A DNA stretch of 64,000 bases from Subtercola endophyticus (GCF_021044565.1 NZ_CP087997.1:3348001-3412000), one strand, 5' to 3'. Numbered from the stretch's first letter, positions 53,326 through 61,301 are shown. Numbers and translations are program-made. The notes: generated by a model from the letters alone, not told the origin.

Positions 53326-53460
53326 ATGTCGCGCGTGACGGAACAAGGCGAAGGGCCACAGCGCCGCTTTCGGGCACCCCGCTACCTTCCGCAACTATTG
53401 ACCATCGGGGTGTTCGTGCTTGCGGCCGTCGTGGCCTACCTGCTCTTAGAGATGCGCTGA
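53326..53460 (+). CDS. 44-residue single-helix membrane protein
   Basis: A short open frame, ATG 53326, with a basic polar N-terminus (RRFRAPRYLP) and one C-terminal helix (LLTIGVFVLAAVVAYLLLEM). A GGGGG lies just ahead of the ATG; an in-frame GTG at 53335 is an alternative. Its stop overlaps the 3' end of the convergent VOC gene by 15 bases. The composition is protein-like, but no family is recognised. The 180 bases before it (53146-53325) contain no gene. Confidence 0.5.
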   Translation: MSRVTEQGEGPQRRFRAPRYLPQLLTIGVFVLAAVVAYLLLEMR

Positions 53461-53817
53461 CGGCGGCACAGCCGTCGGCACTACGAGGCACCACTCGTTG
53501 CCCTCCGGGTCGAGCAGCACCTGGAACGAGCCGGCGGTGTCGCTGTGGATGCCGCCGGTGCGGAGGGCGCCGAGGCGTTCCGCTTCGGTGATGGCGGGGC
53601 CCAGATCATCCACTCGCACGTCGAGGTGTACCCGGTTCTTCACCGTCTTCGCCTCGGGAACCTTCTGAAACGACACCTGCGAGAAGCCGGGCGGCAGAAT
53701 GTACCACCAGGCGTCGTCACGCCCCGTCGGTTCGCCGCCCAGGATGCCCGCCCAGAACGTCGCGAGCGCTCGCGGGTCGGCGCAGTCGAACACCACTTCG
53801 TCGATGACTCCGATCAC
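53446..53817 (-). CDS. VOC (glyoxalase/bleomycin-resistance fold) protein
   Basis: 123 residues, duplicated beta-alpha-beta-beta-beta fold: DEVVFDCADPRALATFWAGILGGE, NRVHLDVRVDDLGPAITEAERLG, SFQVLLDPEGNEWCLV. His, Glu and Asp at the usual metal positions are partly present (HLDV and the EWCL Glu). This is the 'VOC family protein' class with unknown substrate. It is divergent from the XRE gene, sharing a 60-base intergenic region. Confidence 0.88.
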   Translation of the reverse strand: MIGVIDEVVFDCADPRALATFWAGILGGEPTGRDDAWWYILPPGFSQVSFQKVPEAKTVKNRVHLDVRVDDLGPAITEAERLGALRTGGIHSDTAGSFQVLLDPEGNEWCLVVPTAVPPSAHL

Positions 53818-53838
53818 GCTTCGAGCCTAGCTGCGTCT

Positions 53839-53871
53839 CGCAATTGCGGATGCGCAAAGTAGTCTAGACTA
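53839..53871. promoter_or_regulatory. Twin palindromes upstream of the XRE/nucleotidyltransferase operon
   Basis: CGCAATTGCG (53839-53848) and TAGTCTAGACTA (53860-53871) are both perfect. The second ends 6 bases before the XRE ATG and overlaps a possible -10 (TAGACT), with TTGCGG about 15 bases upstream as -35. A short leader plus palindrome suggests autorepression by the XRE protein, and the divergent VOC gene may share control. Confidence 0.65.
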
Positions 53872-53877
53872 ATCCTC

Positions 53878-54630
53878 ATGACGGCCGCCGAGACGATTCG
53901 AACTGTGAGAGCCCTTAATGGCCTCACGCGCACTCAACTTGCGCACATGGCCGACGTATCTCCCTCGACAGTCACCAGAATCGAAGCCGGCCAACTGGAT
54001 CCCACCTATTCGATGTGGGAGAAGCTCCTGAACGCTGCGGGCTATCGGGCGGGTGTGACGATCGAGTCCGTCGCCGACATCTGTGCAGTGGCTGCCGCCC
54101 GTGAGATGCTCACGGGCGCGAGTTTCGAGCTCCCCGAAACCGGGCCGTGGAGGGAACGGTGGCAGAGGGCGGGTTTGTCTGGCGCAAGATTCGTACCAGA
54201 GATCGCTCTGCAGGCGGCAGCGGCTAGTCCGCTTCGAAGTCGCCCGGGTATGCGCACCGCCACGTACGACAGGTCGTGGCAACAGATCGTGCGCGACTTT
54301 CGGGCCAACCATGTGCAGTATGCGATGAGCGGGCTGAACGCTGCTGAGGGGGGAGATCGGTGGTCTGGCTCCACTTCACCCGTGATCTACGTCGAGAATG
54401 TTTCGAAGGCTTTCGAAGTGGCGTCGCTCACGACGCCCTCGCCGGGGGAGCAGGTTCTGACCATCCTGCCGTTTGACGAGGTGTCGAGGCGGGGTGTGTG
54501 GAGAGACGCCGCTGACTTCAGCTGGGTCGACCGTATTCAAGCTCTTATCGATTCCTATGGCGGTCCGGGCCGCATGGCCGACAACGCAGACGCGATCGCC
54601 GAACGAATCGGAAGAGAACTCGCTGCATGA
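53878..54630 (+). CDS. XRE regulator, antitoxin-like, of an NTase module
   Basis: 250 residues. HTH at about 4-55: IRTVRALNGLTRTQLAHMADVSPSTVTRIEAGQLDPTYSM (core TRTQLAHMADVSPSTVTRIE). The rest (about 60-250) is a helical/mixed domain without an obvious family match. It includes SWQQIVRDFRANHVQYAMSGL and VIYVENVSKAFEVASL, which may recognise the partner or substrate. The stop overlaps the downstream ATG by 4 bases. G+C and codon use are slightly lower than in the flanking housekeeping genes. Confidence 0.8.
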   Translation: MTAAETIRTVRALNGLTRTQLAHMADVSPSTVTRIEAGQLDPTYSMWEKLLNAAGYRAGVTIESVADICAVAAAREMLTGASFELPETGPWRERWQRAGLSGARFVPEIALQAAAASPLRSRPGMRTATYDRSWQQIVRDFRANHVQYAMSGLNAAEGGDRWSGSTSPVIYVENVSKAFEVASLTTPSPGEQVLTILPFDEVSRRGVWRDAADFSWVDRIQALIDSYGGPGRMADNADAIAERIGRELAA

Positions 54631-55592
54631 CCGATATCGGGAGTGCTGACTACGGCGCTCAGCGGTTCTCTCAGGATTCCGGGGAGGGCGCGTCGGCATC
54701 TCACTTTCGATTCGGCGCCGAACTCGTGCAATCGCGGAAATTGCTGCTTGAGGTCTTGACAGCCTTTGAGGGGCAGAAGGAGGCGCTCACTGTCATCGGC
54801 GCGCACGCGGTGTTCGAGCGCGTCAAGCACATGACCGGCGATCTCGCCATGGATAGCACACGCGACGCCGATGTCGCTGTGCTGCCGCAGCTTGTGACAG
54901 CCGTGCCGCAAGTCGGAGAAGTGATGGCATCGCTCGGTCTCGAGCTGGCTTCGCCTTCGCGTCCCGGCGTTTGGGGGCGCAGTAGTGATTCTCGAGGTGA
55001 CCTGCACGGTCGACTCACGATCGACCTCATTGCGCCGGCCGCCCTCGCGGGTAACGGGCGCCGAGCGGCGAGAATCGAAGGTGAGCACGGCAAGAACAGC
55101 GTGTCGAAGACTGCTGGTGTAGAACTCGTGCTGGTCGACCGAAGCCTTTTGACTCTGGAATCATTCGACACCAGTGGTGCGAGCGCAGAGGTGTACGTCG
55201 CGGGGGTCGCCGCCTTGCTCTGCGCGAAGGCGTACAAGTTGCATGATCGGCTGAATGCGCGCGAATTGGTCCGCAAGCCCGATCGGCTCAGACCCAAAGA
55301 CGCGGGTGACATGTGGCGACTCATGAAGGTGAGCGCGGGGGCAGCCGTTCGCGCCACCTTTGATGAGGCAGCTGCAGACCCGCGCATCGGTGAAGCGGTG
55401 GCATTGGGCGCTCAGCACCTGAACGAACTTGCGACGAATCGAGCCTGGCTGCCTCAACTCGCCGTACTCCACCTTCGAGACACGTACAACGAAAAAGCGG
55501 TACGCGGGGTCATCGACGAATGGATTGGTGCGTTCGGCCGCGCAGAGCAAACGTCGCAGGCTGCTGGCCGTCCATCGGGCACAATAGGGTGA
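54627..55592 (+). CDS. Nucleotidyltransferase-fold protein, AbiEii/MenT-like toxin candidate
   Basis: 321 residues. An NTase-fold signature is visible: TVIGAHAVFERV (residues 56-66, at the place of the G-G/S loop), STRDADVAV with Asp80 and Asp82, and Asp133 in LTIDLI as the third acid. Two helical regions follow, with KAYKLHDRLNARELVRKPDRLRPKD probably binding nucleic acid or nucleotide. Toxic NTases of this group pyrimidylate tRNA (MenT) or act in phage abortion (AbiEii). Membership is inferred from fold and operon, not proven. Translation is coupled to the XRE gene. Confidence 0.75.
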   Translation: MTDIGSADYGAQRFSQDSGEGASASHFRFGAELVQSRKLLLEVLTAFEGQKEALTVIGAHAVFERVKHMTGDLAMDSTRDADVAVLPQLVTAVPQVGEVMASLGLELASPSRPGVWGRSSDSRGDLHGRLTIDLIAPAALAGNGRRAARIEGEHGKNSVSKTAGVELVLVDRSLLTLESFDTSGASAEVYVAGVAALLCAKAYKLHDRLNARELVRKPDRLRPKDAGDMWRLMKVSAGAAVRATFDEAAADPRIGEAVALGAQHLNELATNRAWLPQLAVLHLRDTYNEKAVRGVIDEWIGAFGRAEQTSQAAGRPSGTIG

Positions 55593-55593
55593 A

Positions 55594-56862
55594 ATGAAGA
55601 GAGTGACGAGCGAGCCGCGCCCGAACTGGCGCGAGCGATGCGACGAAGTCGGGTTCAGCTTCTACGACCTAGAGTCAGAAGGCGGCAGGCCCTACTGGAA
55701 CGAGGCGGCGGCCTACAGCTTCACGAGCGCCGAGATCGACACTCTCGAGACTGCGACCCAAGAGCTCTTCGACCGCTGCATGGAGGCCGTCGAGGTCATC
55801 GTGCGGGCCGGCCGGTTCGCCGAATTCGGCATTCCTCCGCGCTTTCATGAGCTGGTGCGCGCCTCGTGGGATGACGATGACCCCACGGTTTATGGGCGGT
55901 TCGATCTCATCATCGATGCGGCGGGCATCCCGAAGCTGCTCGAGTTCAACGCCGATACGCCGACCTCGCTCGTCGAGACCGCGGCCGCTCAGTGGCAGTG
56001 GCTCGAAGAGGTGCGCGGCCCCGAGGCCGACCAGTTCAACAGCCTGCACGAGCAGCTCATCGAACAGTGGATGCACATCCGCACGGCTCGTTGGGGAGTG
56101 GCCGCCGGCGCCAGGCTGCACCTCGCGTCGCTGCACGACAGCGGAGACGGCGAGCTCATCGTCGAAGACTTCGACACCGTGGCCTACATGGCCGAGACGG
56201 CGAAGGCGGCGGGGTTTGACCCGAAGCTCATCTTCGTCGAAGACATCACGTACAGCGTCGACAGGTCGAGTTTTCTCGATGGCGACGGGGAGATCATCCA
56301 GCACATCTTCAAGCTGTACCCGTGGGAGTGGATGATCAACGAGCAGTTCGCCGGATTCCTTCTGCCGAGACGCGGCACCACGAACTGGGTCGAACCCCTG
56401 TGGAAGCTCTTGCTCAGCAACAAGCAGTTGCTCGTCGTCTTGTGGGAGCTGTTCCCCGGGCATCCGAATCTGTTGCCTGCGTACGCCTCGGCCTCGCCGC
56501 TCGCGGGCCGCGCGTACGTCAGCAAGCCGCGCCTCGGCCGCGAAGGAGCCAACGTGACGATCGTCGATACTGATGGTGCGGTGCTCGAGCAGCAGCCCGG
56601 CGGCTACGGCGAGGAGGGGTTCGTGTATCAGCAGCGCGCCGACACCGTGACGATCGATGGCAAGAATGTCGTCATCGGCAGCTGGGTGGTCGGCGAAACA
56701 CCAGCCGGCATTGACATTCGCGAGACCTCGAGCCTGATCACCGGAGACCTCGCCGAGTTCGTACCGCACTTCATCGAGGACGCCCTCGACGCCGCTCTCG
56801 ACGACGAAGAGGATGCTCGCGACAGACCGCTCGGCAGCCGCGACAACAGGGCCGCCGAATGA
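55594..56862 (+). CDS. Glutathionylspermidine synthase-like ATP-grasp protein
   Basis: 422 residues, YgiC/YjfC class. KLLEFNADTPTSLVETAAAQWQW is the diagnostic metal/substrate motif (core LEFNADTPTSLVETA). FKLYPWEWMINEQFAGFLLP and KPRLGREGANVTIVD are ATP-grasp blocks. The amidase domain of true GspSA is absent, as in YgiC. Actinobacteria lack glutathione, so the physiological substrate must be another peptide or thiol. The ATG lies only 1 base after the NTase stop, and the stop overlaps the lipoprotein start by 4 bases. Confidence 0.9.
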   Translation: MKRVTSEPRPNWRERCDEVGFSFYDLESEGGRPYWNEAAAYSFTSAEIDTLETATQELFDRCMEAVEVIVRAGRFAEFGIPPRFHELVRASWDDDDPTVYGRFDLIIDAAGIPKLLEFNADTPTSLVETAAAQWQWLEEVRGPEADQFNSLHEQLIEQWMHIRTARWGVAAGARLHLASLHDSGDGELIVEDFDTVAYMAETAKAAGFDPKLIFVEDITYSVDRSSFLDGDGEIIQHIFKLYPWEWMINEQFAGFLLPRRGTTNWVEPLWKLLLSNKQLLVVLWELFPGHPNLLPAYASASPLAGRAYVSKPRLGREGANVTIVDTDGAVLEQQPGGYGEEGFVYQQRADTVTIDGKNVVIGSWVVGETPAGIDIRETSSLITGDLAEFVPHFIEDALDAALDDEEDARDRPLGSRDNRAAE

Positions 56863-57299
56863 CCCGCCGCCACGCCGGCTCCGGCTCGGTCACCGTGACG
56901 GGCATCGCCCGAACTCACCGCACGGCTAGCGCGGGTAGCGCGAGTCGCGCGGGGCTCACCCGTGGCGCCAGTGCGCTCTCGATCGCCGCCGTAGCCGTGC
57001 TGCTTGCGGGCTGCGCCACCAGCGATGACGGTGTTGTTCTCGAGGGCGCTGACGGCAACAACTACGTGGTTCCCGACGGAGCGGAACGGCCCCAGTACGC
57101 CACCCGTGAAGACTGCATCGCCGACGTGACCGAGCAGATCGCCAAGCTCCAGGCCGAGGGCGAATCCATCGGCGACGACCCGAACACCCTCTGCGAGGAG
57201 TCGAGCCGCTACCCGGTCGGGCATGTTGGTAACCCGCGTTATACGAATAGGTTGAGTTCCGGCAGCGGAGGCTCCTCAGTGACCGTCTGGTTTGCGTGA
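56859..57299 (+). CDS. Lipoprotein paired with the YgiC-like synthase (YgiB-like, possibly 3'-truncated)
   Basis: 146 residues. Signal region ALSIAAVAVLLAGC with a good lipobox (LAGC). An unusually long, Ser/Thr/Arg-rich n-region of about 37 residues suggests the true start is internal, or that the leader acquired low complexity. The mature part ADGNNYVVPDGAERPQYATREDC and SRYPVGHVGNPRYTN resembles DUF1190/YgiB, whose gene accompanies ygiC in enterobacteria. The last ~12 residues (SGSGGSSVTVWFA) overlap the 3' end of a foreign-looking convergent gene by 24 bases and may be a scar. Confidence 0.72.
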   Translation: MTRRHAGSGSVTVTGIARTHRTASAGSASRAGLTRGASALSIAAVAVLLAGCATSDDGVVLEGADGNNYVVPDGAERPQYATREDCIADVTEQIAKLQAEGESIGDDPNTLCEESSRYPVGHVGNPRYTNRLSSGSGGSSVTVWFA

Positions 57300-58370
57300 A
57301 ACAATGCGGGTGCCGTCGATCCAGACGCCTTGAATGTTCCGTGTCGCTTGGATATCGGCCGTTGGGTCGCCGTTAACGAGGAGAAGATCGGCTCTTTTTC
57401 CGGCCGCGATAACACCGCGGTCGCAGAGTTTGAATTCTCTCGTGGTGAGGCTGGTCGAAGCAGCCAGGGCCTGAGTGGGGCTGAGTCCGGCGGCGACGAG
57501 GAGGGCGAGTTCGTCGTGGGCGGAGGATCCGTGTTTGGGCATGAATGGTGTCGCGGGTGCCGAGTTGGCGTCGGTGCCCATCAGAATCGTGACTCCGGCG
57601 GAGTGCAGCGCCCGTACGGAGTCTCGGGCGTGTTCGTAGGTGAGGGTGGGACGCATGCTGGCGATGCCGTGCATCATGGTCAGCGTGGGTATGACCACGG
57701 TGTTGGCGGTCCGTAGACGTTGCACCAGGTCATTGTCGAGTACCGCGTCCAGCGGTGCGTGCGTGATGATGTCTACACCTGCGTCCAGCGCAACCCGGTA
57801 GGCGCCGGTCGTGACGGAATGGGCGATGACGAGTAGTCCGCGGTCGTGGGCGGCCGTGACGATGGCGTCAACGGTTGGTTGGTCCATGCCCTCGGGTGGT
57901 GCTGCTTCGGTGATGATCTTGATGTAGTCGGATCCTTCGGCGAAGCGTAGTTCGACGAAGCGGCGGCCCTCGTCGGGTGTGATGACGATTCCGTCGACCG
58001 GGAATCCTGGAATTCTGGCGTGGTTGCCGCCGGGACCGACGGCGGGGATGCCGGCGCTGCGGATCTGAGCTACGCCTTTTTCGTGGCGCATTCGGTCCAC
58101 GAACGCGACAGGCCAAGCTGCCATGTCCAGCCCGGTTGTAACGCCCCAGTGAGCGAGTTGCGCGAGGTCGTCTCGGGCGCGGGTGTGCATGTGGGCGTCG
58201 ATGAGGCCGGGCAGGAGCGTGCATCCTGTTCCGTCGATGGTTTCGTCTGCATGCAGCGATTTGCCGGTGCCCGTCAGGTCGAGGCGGCCGCTTTCGTTGA
58301 TCGCGACGCGCTGAGGGTGTGTGAGGCTGCTTCCGGTGAAGAAGTGGACGTTGTCGATGACGGTAGTCAT
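57276..58370 (-). CDS. Amidohydrolase-family (imidazolonepropionase/prolidase-like) enzyme
   Basis: 364 residues from the ATG at 58370. The metal-dependent TIM barrel shows LLPGLIDAHMHTRARDD (HxH), LVIAHSVTTGA and DIITHAPLD (metal His), and MGTDANSAP (Asp). A Lys in SDYIKIITEAA may be the bridging carbamylated residue. The C-terminus KRADLLLVNGDPTADI closes the beta-sandwich. Synonymous sites are less GC-rich than the chromosomal norm, suggesting recent arrival. It is 22 bases downstream of the membrane gene on the same strand. Confidence 0.88.
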   Translation of the reverse strand: MTTVIDNVHFFTGSSLTHPQRVAINESGRLDLTGTGKSLHADETIDGTGCTLLPGLIDAHMHTRARDDLAQLAHWGVTTGLDMAAWPVAFVDRMRHEKGVAQIRSAGIPAVGPGGNHARIPGFPVDGIVITPDEGRRFVELRFAEGSDYIKIITEAAPPEGMDQPTVDAIVTAAHDRGLLVIAHSVTTGAYRVALDAGVDIITHAPLDAVLDNDLVQRLRTANTVVIPTLTMMHGIASMRPTLTYEHARDSVRALHSAGVTILMGTDANSAPATPFMPKHGSSAHDELALLVAAGLSPTQALAASTSLTTREFKLCDRGVIAAGKRADLLLVNGDPTADIQATRNIQGVWIDGTRIVSRKPDGH

Positions 58371-58392
58371 GCGAGCTGCGCTTTCTGTTGGG

Positions 58393-59022
58393 TCACTGCA
58401 TCGCCGGTTGGGCGTGGCGGGAGCGGAAGAGTCGGATGATTCCGATGGCGCCGCCGACAAGGATGATGGCGCCAACCGCCCTGCTGGCCTGTGCGAAGGA
58501 TGCTGTCGGAAGATATAGCGCCATCAAGGTGATGGCGGTGGCGTGGGCGACGAGCACCAGGCCGGCGATAAGTGTCACGAGCCGCAGCGACTTGGTCAGC
58601 GCAGCCGTCTTGACCGGATCAGCACTGGTTGTGTCAGGAGTGTCGTTTCTGGAGGTGAACCGGAAGATCGTGTTGCCAAGAGGTTTGCCGACGGCCACTG
58701 AGACGAGAAGGATCAGGCCTGCAGGGCCTGTCAGCAATGCCTCCTGGAGTTTGAGTACGAACTGGTTCTCTCCGGTGAGTACGTAGACGATCAGCATGAC
58801 AACGAATGAGACAACCGCGATCAGCCCGATCGGATCGAGCCGACGTGTTCGTATCAGTTCGATGAGAGTGAAGACGGCCGGAATCGCGGCACCGATTACC
58901 AGGGCGATCGTGTAGCCGCCGACATACGGGGGCAAGAATACGAATACGAGGGTCGGTACGACAAGATTGACGACGACGCTCAGTACGATGCGCCACAGTC
59001 GGTCGCGACGAGTCAGGTTCAT
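58393..59022 (-). CDS. VC0807-family integral membrane protein
   Basis: 209 residues, about six helices (IVLSVVVNLVVPTLVFVFLP, YTIALVIGAAIPAVFTLIEL, IGLIAVVSFVVMLIVYVLTG and others). GPAGLILLVSVAVGKPLG resembles the VC0807 family, related to intracellular-septation protein A; function unknown. First gene of the pair with the amidohydrolase, divergent from marR with a 99-base gap. Confidence 0.8.
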   Translation of the reverse strand: MNLTRRDRLWRIVLSVVVNLVVPTLVFVFLPPYVGGYTIALVIGAAIPAVFTLIELIRTRRLDPIGLIAVVSFVVMLIVYVLTGENQFVLKLQEALLTGPAGLILLVSVAVGKPLGNTIFRFTSRNDTPDTTSADPVKTAALTKSLRLVTLIAGLVLVAHATAITLMALYLPTASFAQASRAVGAIILVGGAIGIIRLFRSRHAQPAMQ

Positions 59023-59036
59023 AATGTTCCTCCAAA

Positions 59037-59085
59037 GAGAGCAAGCCTAGATGTCTTTCCAGATTGCTTTCTCAAAAGGTATAGT
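59037..59085. promoter_or_regulatory. MarR operator and promoter region
   Basis: GAGAGCAAGC (59037-59046) and GCTTTCTC (59066-59073) form an imperfect inverted repeat. TATAGT (59080-59085) is a good -10 for the marR gene, about 37 bases before its start. It is placed to control both divergent units. Confidence 0.55.
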
Positions 59086-59121
59086 GTGTGAGGATCGCCG
59101 TCAAGAGGAACCAGGTAGAGG

Positions 59122-59625
59122 ATGATCGCCAGGGATGCACGAGAGGGTTACATTGATCCCCTCGTGGCCCAGATTGCTGGGTCAATGGCCGAGCTGACGC
59201 CAGGGTCGTTCGAGCTCACCCGTCAGATAGCCCGGCTCGCCGGAATGCTCGAGGGCGTGCTGCAACCGCAACTCGCGAACGCCGGCCTCACCCGAGCTGA
59301 GTACGACATCTTGGGCACGCTCAAAGCCACCGCCCCCGACTATCGCCTGCGGCCAACCGACCTCAGCCGACGTGCGATCCTAACCTCGGGCGGCACCAGC
59401 AACGCAATTCGCCGTCTCGAGGAGCGCGCCCTCATCAGCCGCGCGAAGGACAGTGAAGACGCCCGAAGCAGCTGGATTCAGCTCACCCCAGAAGGGCGCA
59501 CACTAATCGACTCCACGCTCGCCGCCGTGTCACGCGGCGCATCTACGCTATTCCATCCGGCCGCGCACCTGCTCCCACAATCGAACCAGGCCCTGGCCGA
59601 CGTGATCGCAGCGTTGGCCCAATAG
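59122..59625 (+). CDS. MarR-family regulator
   Basis: 167 residues. RLAGMLEGVLQPQLANAGLTRAEYDILGTLKAT is the dimer helix region; the wHTH is YRLRPTDLSRRAILTSGGTSNAIRRLEERALISRAKDSEDARSSWIQLT (core DLSRRAILTSGGTSNAIRRL, wing DSEDARS). Divergent from the membrane protein/amidohydrolase operon, which it presumably controls in response to an aromatic or peptide-like compound. Confidence 0.9.
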   Translation: MIARDAREGYIDPLVAQIAGSMAELTPGSFELTRQIARLAGMLEGVLQPQLANAGLTRAEYDILGTLKATAPDYRLRPTDLSRRAILTSGGTSNAIRRLEERALISRAKDSEDARSSWIQLTPEGRTLIDSTLAAVSRGASTLFHPAAHLLPQSNQALADVIAALAQ

Positions 59626-60165
59626 CTGACGTGAGCCGCGACCTCTCATGCGAAAGGATTTGTAACCGGCAGAATTTCGCGTATCGCTTCGATGTGCCCA
59701 GCCGCCCTCACTTCACCGCCCTCAGAGTATCGAACATATGTTCGAGTAACCAGCCGGTCCGTCTGGCATGAAGCAGGCCGCTTCGCGCGCTTGGTCAGTC
59801 GAGGAACGCAGATCTAAGAATCCGCGTGTGAAAGGTCTTGCTTGCCGCCGCAAATGGGTGTATCCATTTGCGTATCCCATCGACGTCGGTGGGCCAGCAC
59901 ACAGTAGCTTTGGGGGCCGACACTGAGTGCTTTCTCTTTTTCTGACCGCGCATTTTATTCTCCAACAGTCCGGGCTACTGAGTCTGTGCTGCCCGTCAAG
60001 GCATTGCCAGCTCCGCCGCCGCCCAATGCTTCCGGCCCCCTCAACCTCAGTCACCCGGCGCAGTCCGGTGACCACAGTGCATGCTGGTGGTATTGGGGCG
60101 GGAACCCTAACAGCCAGGGAATCACCTGCACGGTGAATTTCTAATCGCGACGAAGTTAGGAATCG
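59626..60165. other. 540-base gap with LexA box, hairpin and gene fragments
   Basis: Lower GC than the chromosome average. It contains the palindrome at 59730, a 9-bp inverted repeat (CGCAAATGG-GTGTAT-CCATTTGCG, 59849-59872), a 52-codon frame (ATG 59768 to TGA 59924-59926) without ribosome site, and a stop-free frame from 59908 to 60144. That last frame ends with ACWWYWGGNPNSQGITCTVNF-like sequence (from about 60079), which looks like the C-terminus of a secreted protein. No proper start precedes it, so it is probably a gene remnant. Confidence 0.55.
59730..59745. promoter_or_regulatory. Perfect LexA (SOS) box, orphan
   Basis: TCGAACATATGTTCGA matches the actinobacterial SOS consensus TCGAAC-N4-GTTCGA at every fixed base and is a perfect 16-bp palindrome. 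The nearest downstream ATG on the plus strand is 23 bases away (59768), opening the 52-codon frame. No recognisable DNA-repair gene is adjacent. Confidence 0.85.
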
Positions 60166-60819
60166 ATGATGAATAAGAAGACTTCAGAATTTCTCCGCAA
60201 CTCACTGACGCTGCGCATTGGCGTCGCGGCCGCCGTCGCAATTGGCGCTATCGGCGCAGTCAACGTGGTCTCAGCAAGCGCCAGCCCTGCAGTCGTCCCC
60301 AGTGCGGCCCCAGTTAGTCCGGCATCAGCAGGAGAGTTCACGACCACAGTTTTCGGGTCGCCGGTCGCTGTCACAGACAAACTTCCCGACATTATTGACG
60401 GCGATTCGATCGGAACGGCAGGCATTCAACAGTCGTCTGTGAGGTTCCTCGGCACAAAATCCGGATCTAGCTACTGGACTGCGCTAGGGCAAGCCGACGA
60501 AATATGCCTTGTGGCATTCGTGTCGACCGACGATGTCGCGAGTTCAGCGTGCGCGTCGCCTTCGACATTCAACGCGCAAGGTGTCGGGCTACGACTGTTC
60601 GGTCCAACCCAGGGCACTGAAGGCTATCTCGTCCCGGACGCCTCGGCGCTCAAGGGGGCAGCGCTGGTGGCGGTAGTTCCGAATCTGGTCACTATCGACC
60701 CTCTCGCAACCGCTGCCACACGTGCGTCGACTACGGTTTCAGGGAGCAAATTCCAGCTAACTCTGCTGCCTCCAGCCGCGGCCAGTGAACTGCCAGCGAA
60801 GTTCAAGGCAGCAGACTGA
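60166..60819 (+). CDS. Secreted/anchored orphan protein (217 aa)
   Basis: TTAGGA lies about 8 bases before the double ATG (60166/60169). Residues 17-40 (LRIGVAAAVAIGAIGAVNVVSASA) form a signal peptide or anchor, probably cleaved after ASA. The mature part has single Cys residues in DEICLVAFVST and SSACASPS, which could be disulfide-bonded. The C-terminal half is strand-rich. No family recognised. Synonymous codons are more A/T-rich than in the housekeeping half of the window. 5 bases separate it from the next lipoprotein gene. Confidence 0.7.
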   Translation: MMNKKTSEFLRNSLTLRIGVAAAVAIGAIGAVNVVSASASPAVVPSAAPVSPASAGEFTTTVFGSPVAVTDKLPDIIDGDSIGTAGIQQSSVRFLGTKSGSSYWTALGQADEICLVAFVSTDDVASSACASPSTFNAQGVGLRLFGPTQGTEGYLVPDASALKGAALVAVVPNLVTIDPLATAATRASTTVSGSKFQLTLLPPAAASELPAKFKAAD

Positions 60820-60824
60820 GGACC

Positions 60825-61301
60825 ATGAGATTTCGGCTCGCGATCGCGCTCGTCGCCTGTTTGGGTGCAACCGCACTCAGTGGTTGCACCCAAACTACAA
60901 ATACACCGACTTCATCATCGCCTGCTCCCAGCACGTCCGCGGAAACAAACGTCGGCGTTATCCTTGAAAACTGGCTCAGGAGCGTAGGGGGCGATGATTT
61001 AGAGACGTTCTGCGGGCTCACAACCGTGGACGGCACCAATGATGATAAGTCGAGGTGTGAAAATGCTCTCTCGACGATACGGGCCAACACTGATGCGTCG
61101 CAGACCGACTATGGAATGGCAACCGTGGACACTCTAATTGTGCAAGGCGACACGGCCAGTATCTCAGGCCAAGCCGTGCACCTCCCCGCGGGCTCTACGG
61201 CAGTGCTAAAACCGCCCTATGTCCTCCAGCGCCAGGCCGGCGCGACACAAGGGGTCTGGCGAGTAGTAGTCGATTCGGGACAAGTCTCAGCTACCAATTA
61301 A
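60825..61301 (+). CDS. Small lipoprotein (158 aa)
   Basis: Signal peptide RFRLAIALVACLGATALSGC with lipobox LSGC, Thr/Ser/Pro linker to about residue 42, then a compact domain with a Cys pair (ETFCGLT and KSRCENAL) and a strand-rich end (TASISGQAVHL, WRVVVDSGQV). It resembles NTF2-like/DUF4878-type secreted domains in size and layout, but the match is weak. Probably cotranscribed with the preceding secreted protein. It overlaps the convergent pseudogene by 11 bases. Confidence 0.72.
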   Translation: MRFRLAIALVACLGATALSGCTQTTNTPTSSSPAPSTSAETNVGVILENWLRSVGGDDLETFCGLTTVDGTNDDKSRCENALSTIRANTDASQTDYGMATVDTLIVQGDTASISGQAVHLPAGSTAVLKPPYVLQRQAGATQGVWRVVVDSGQVSATN

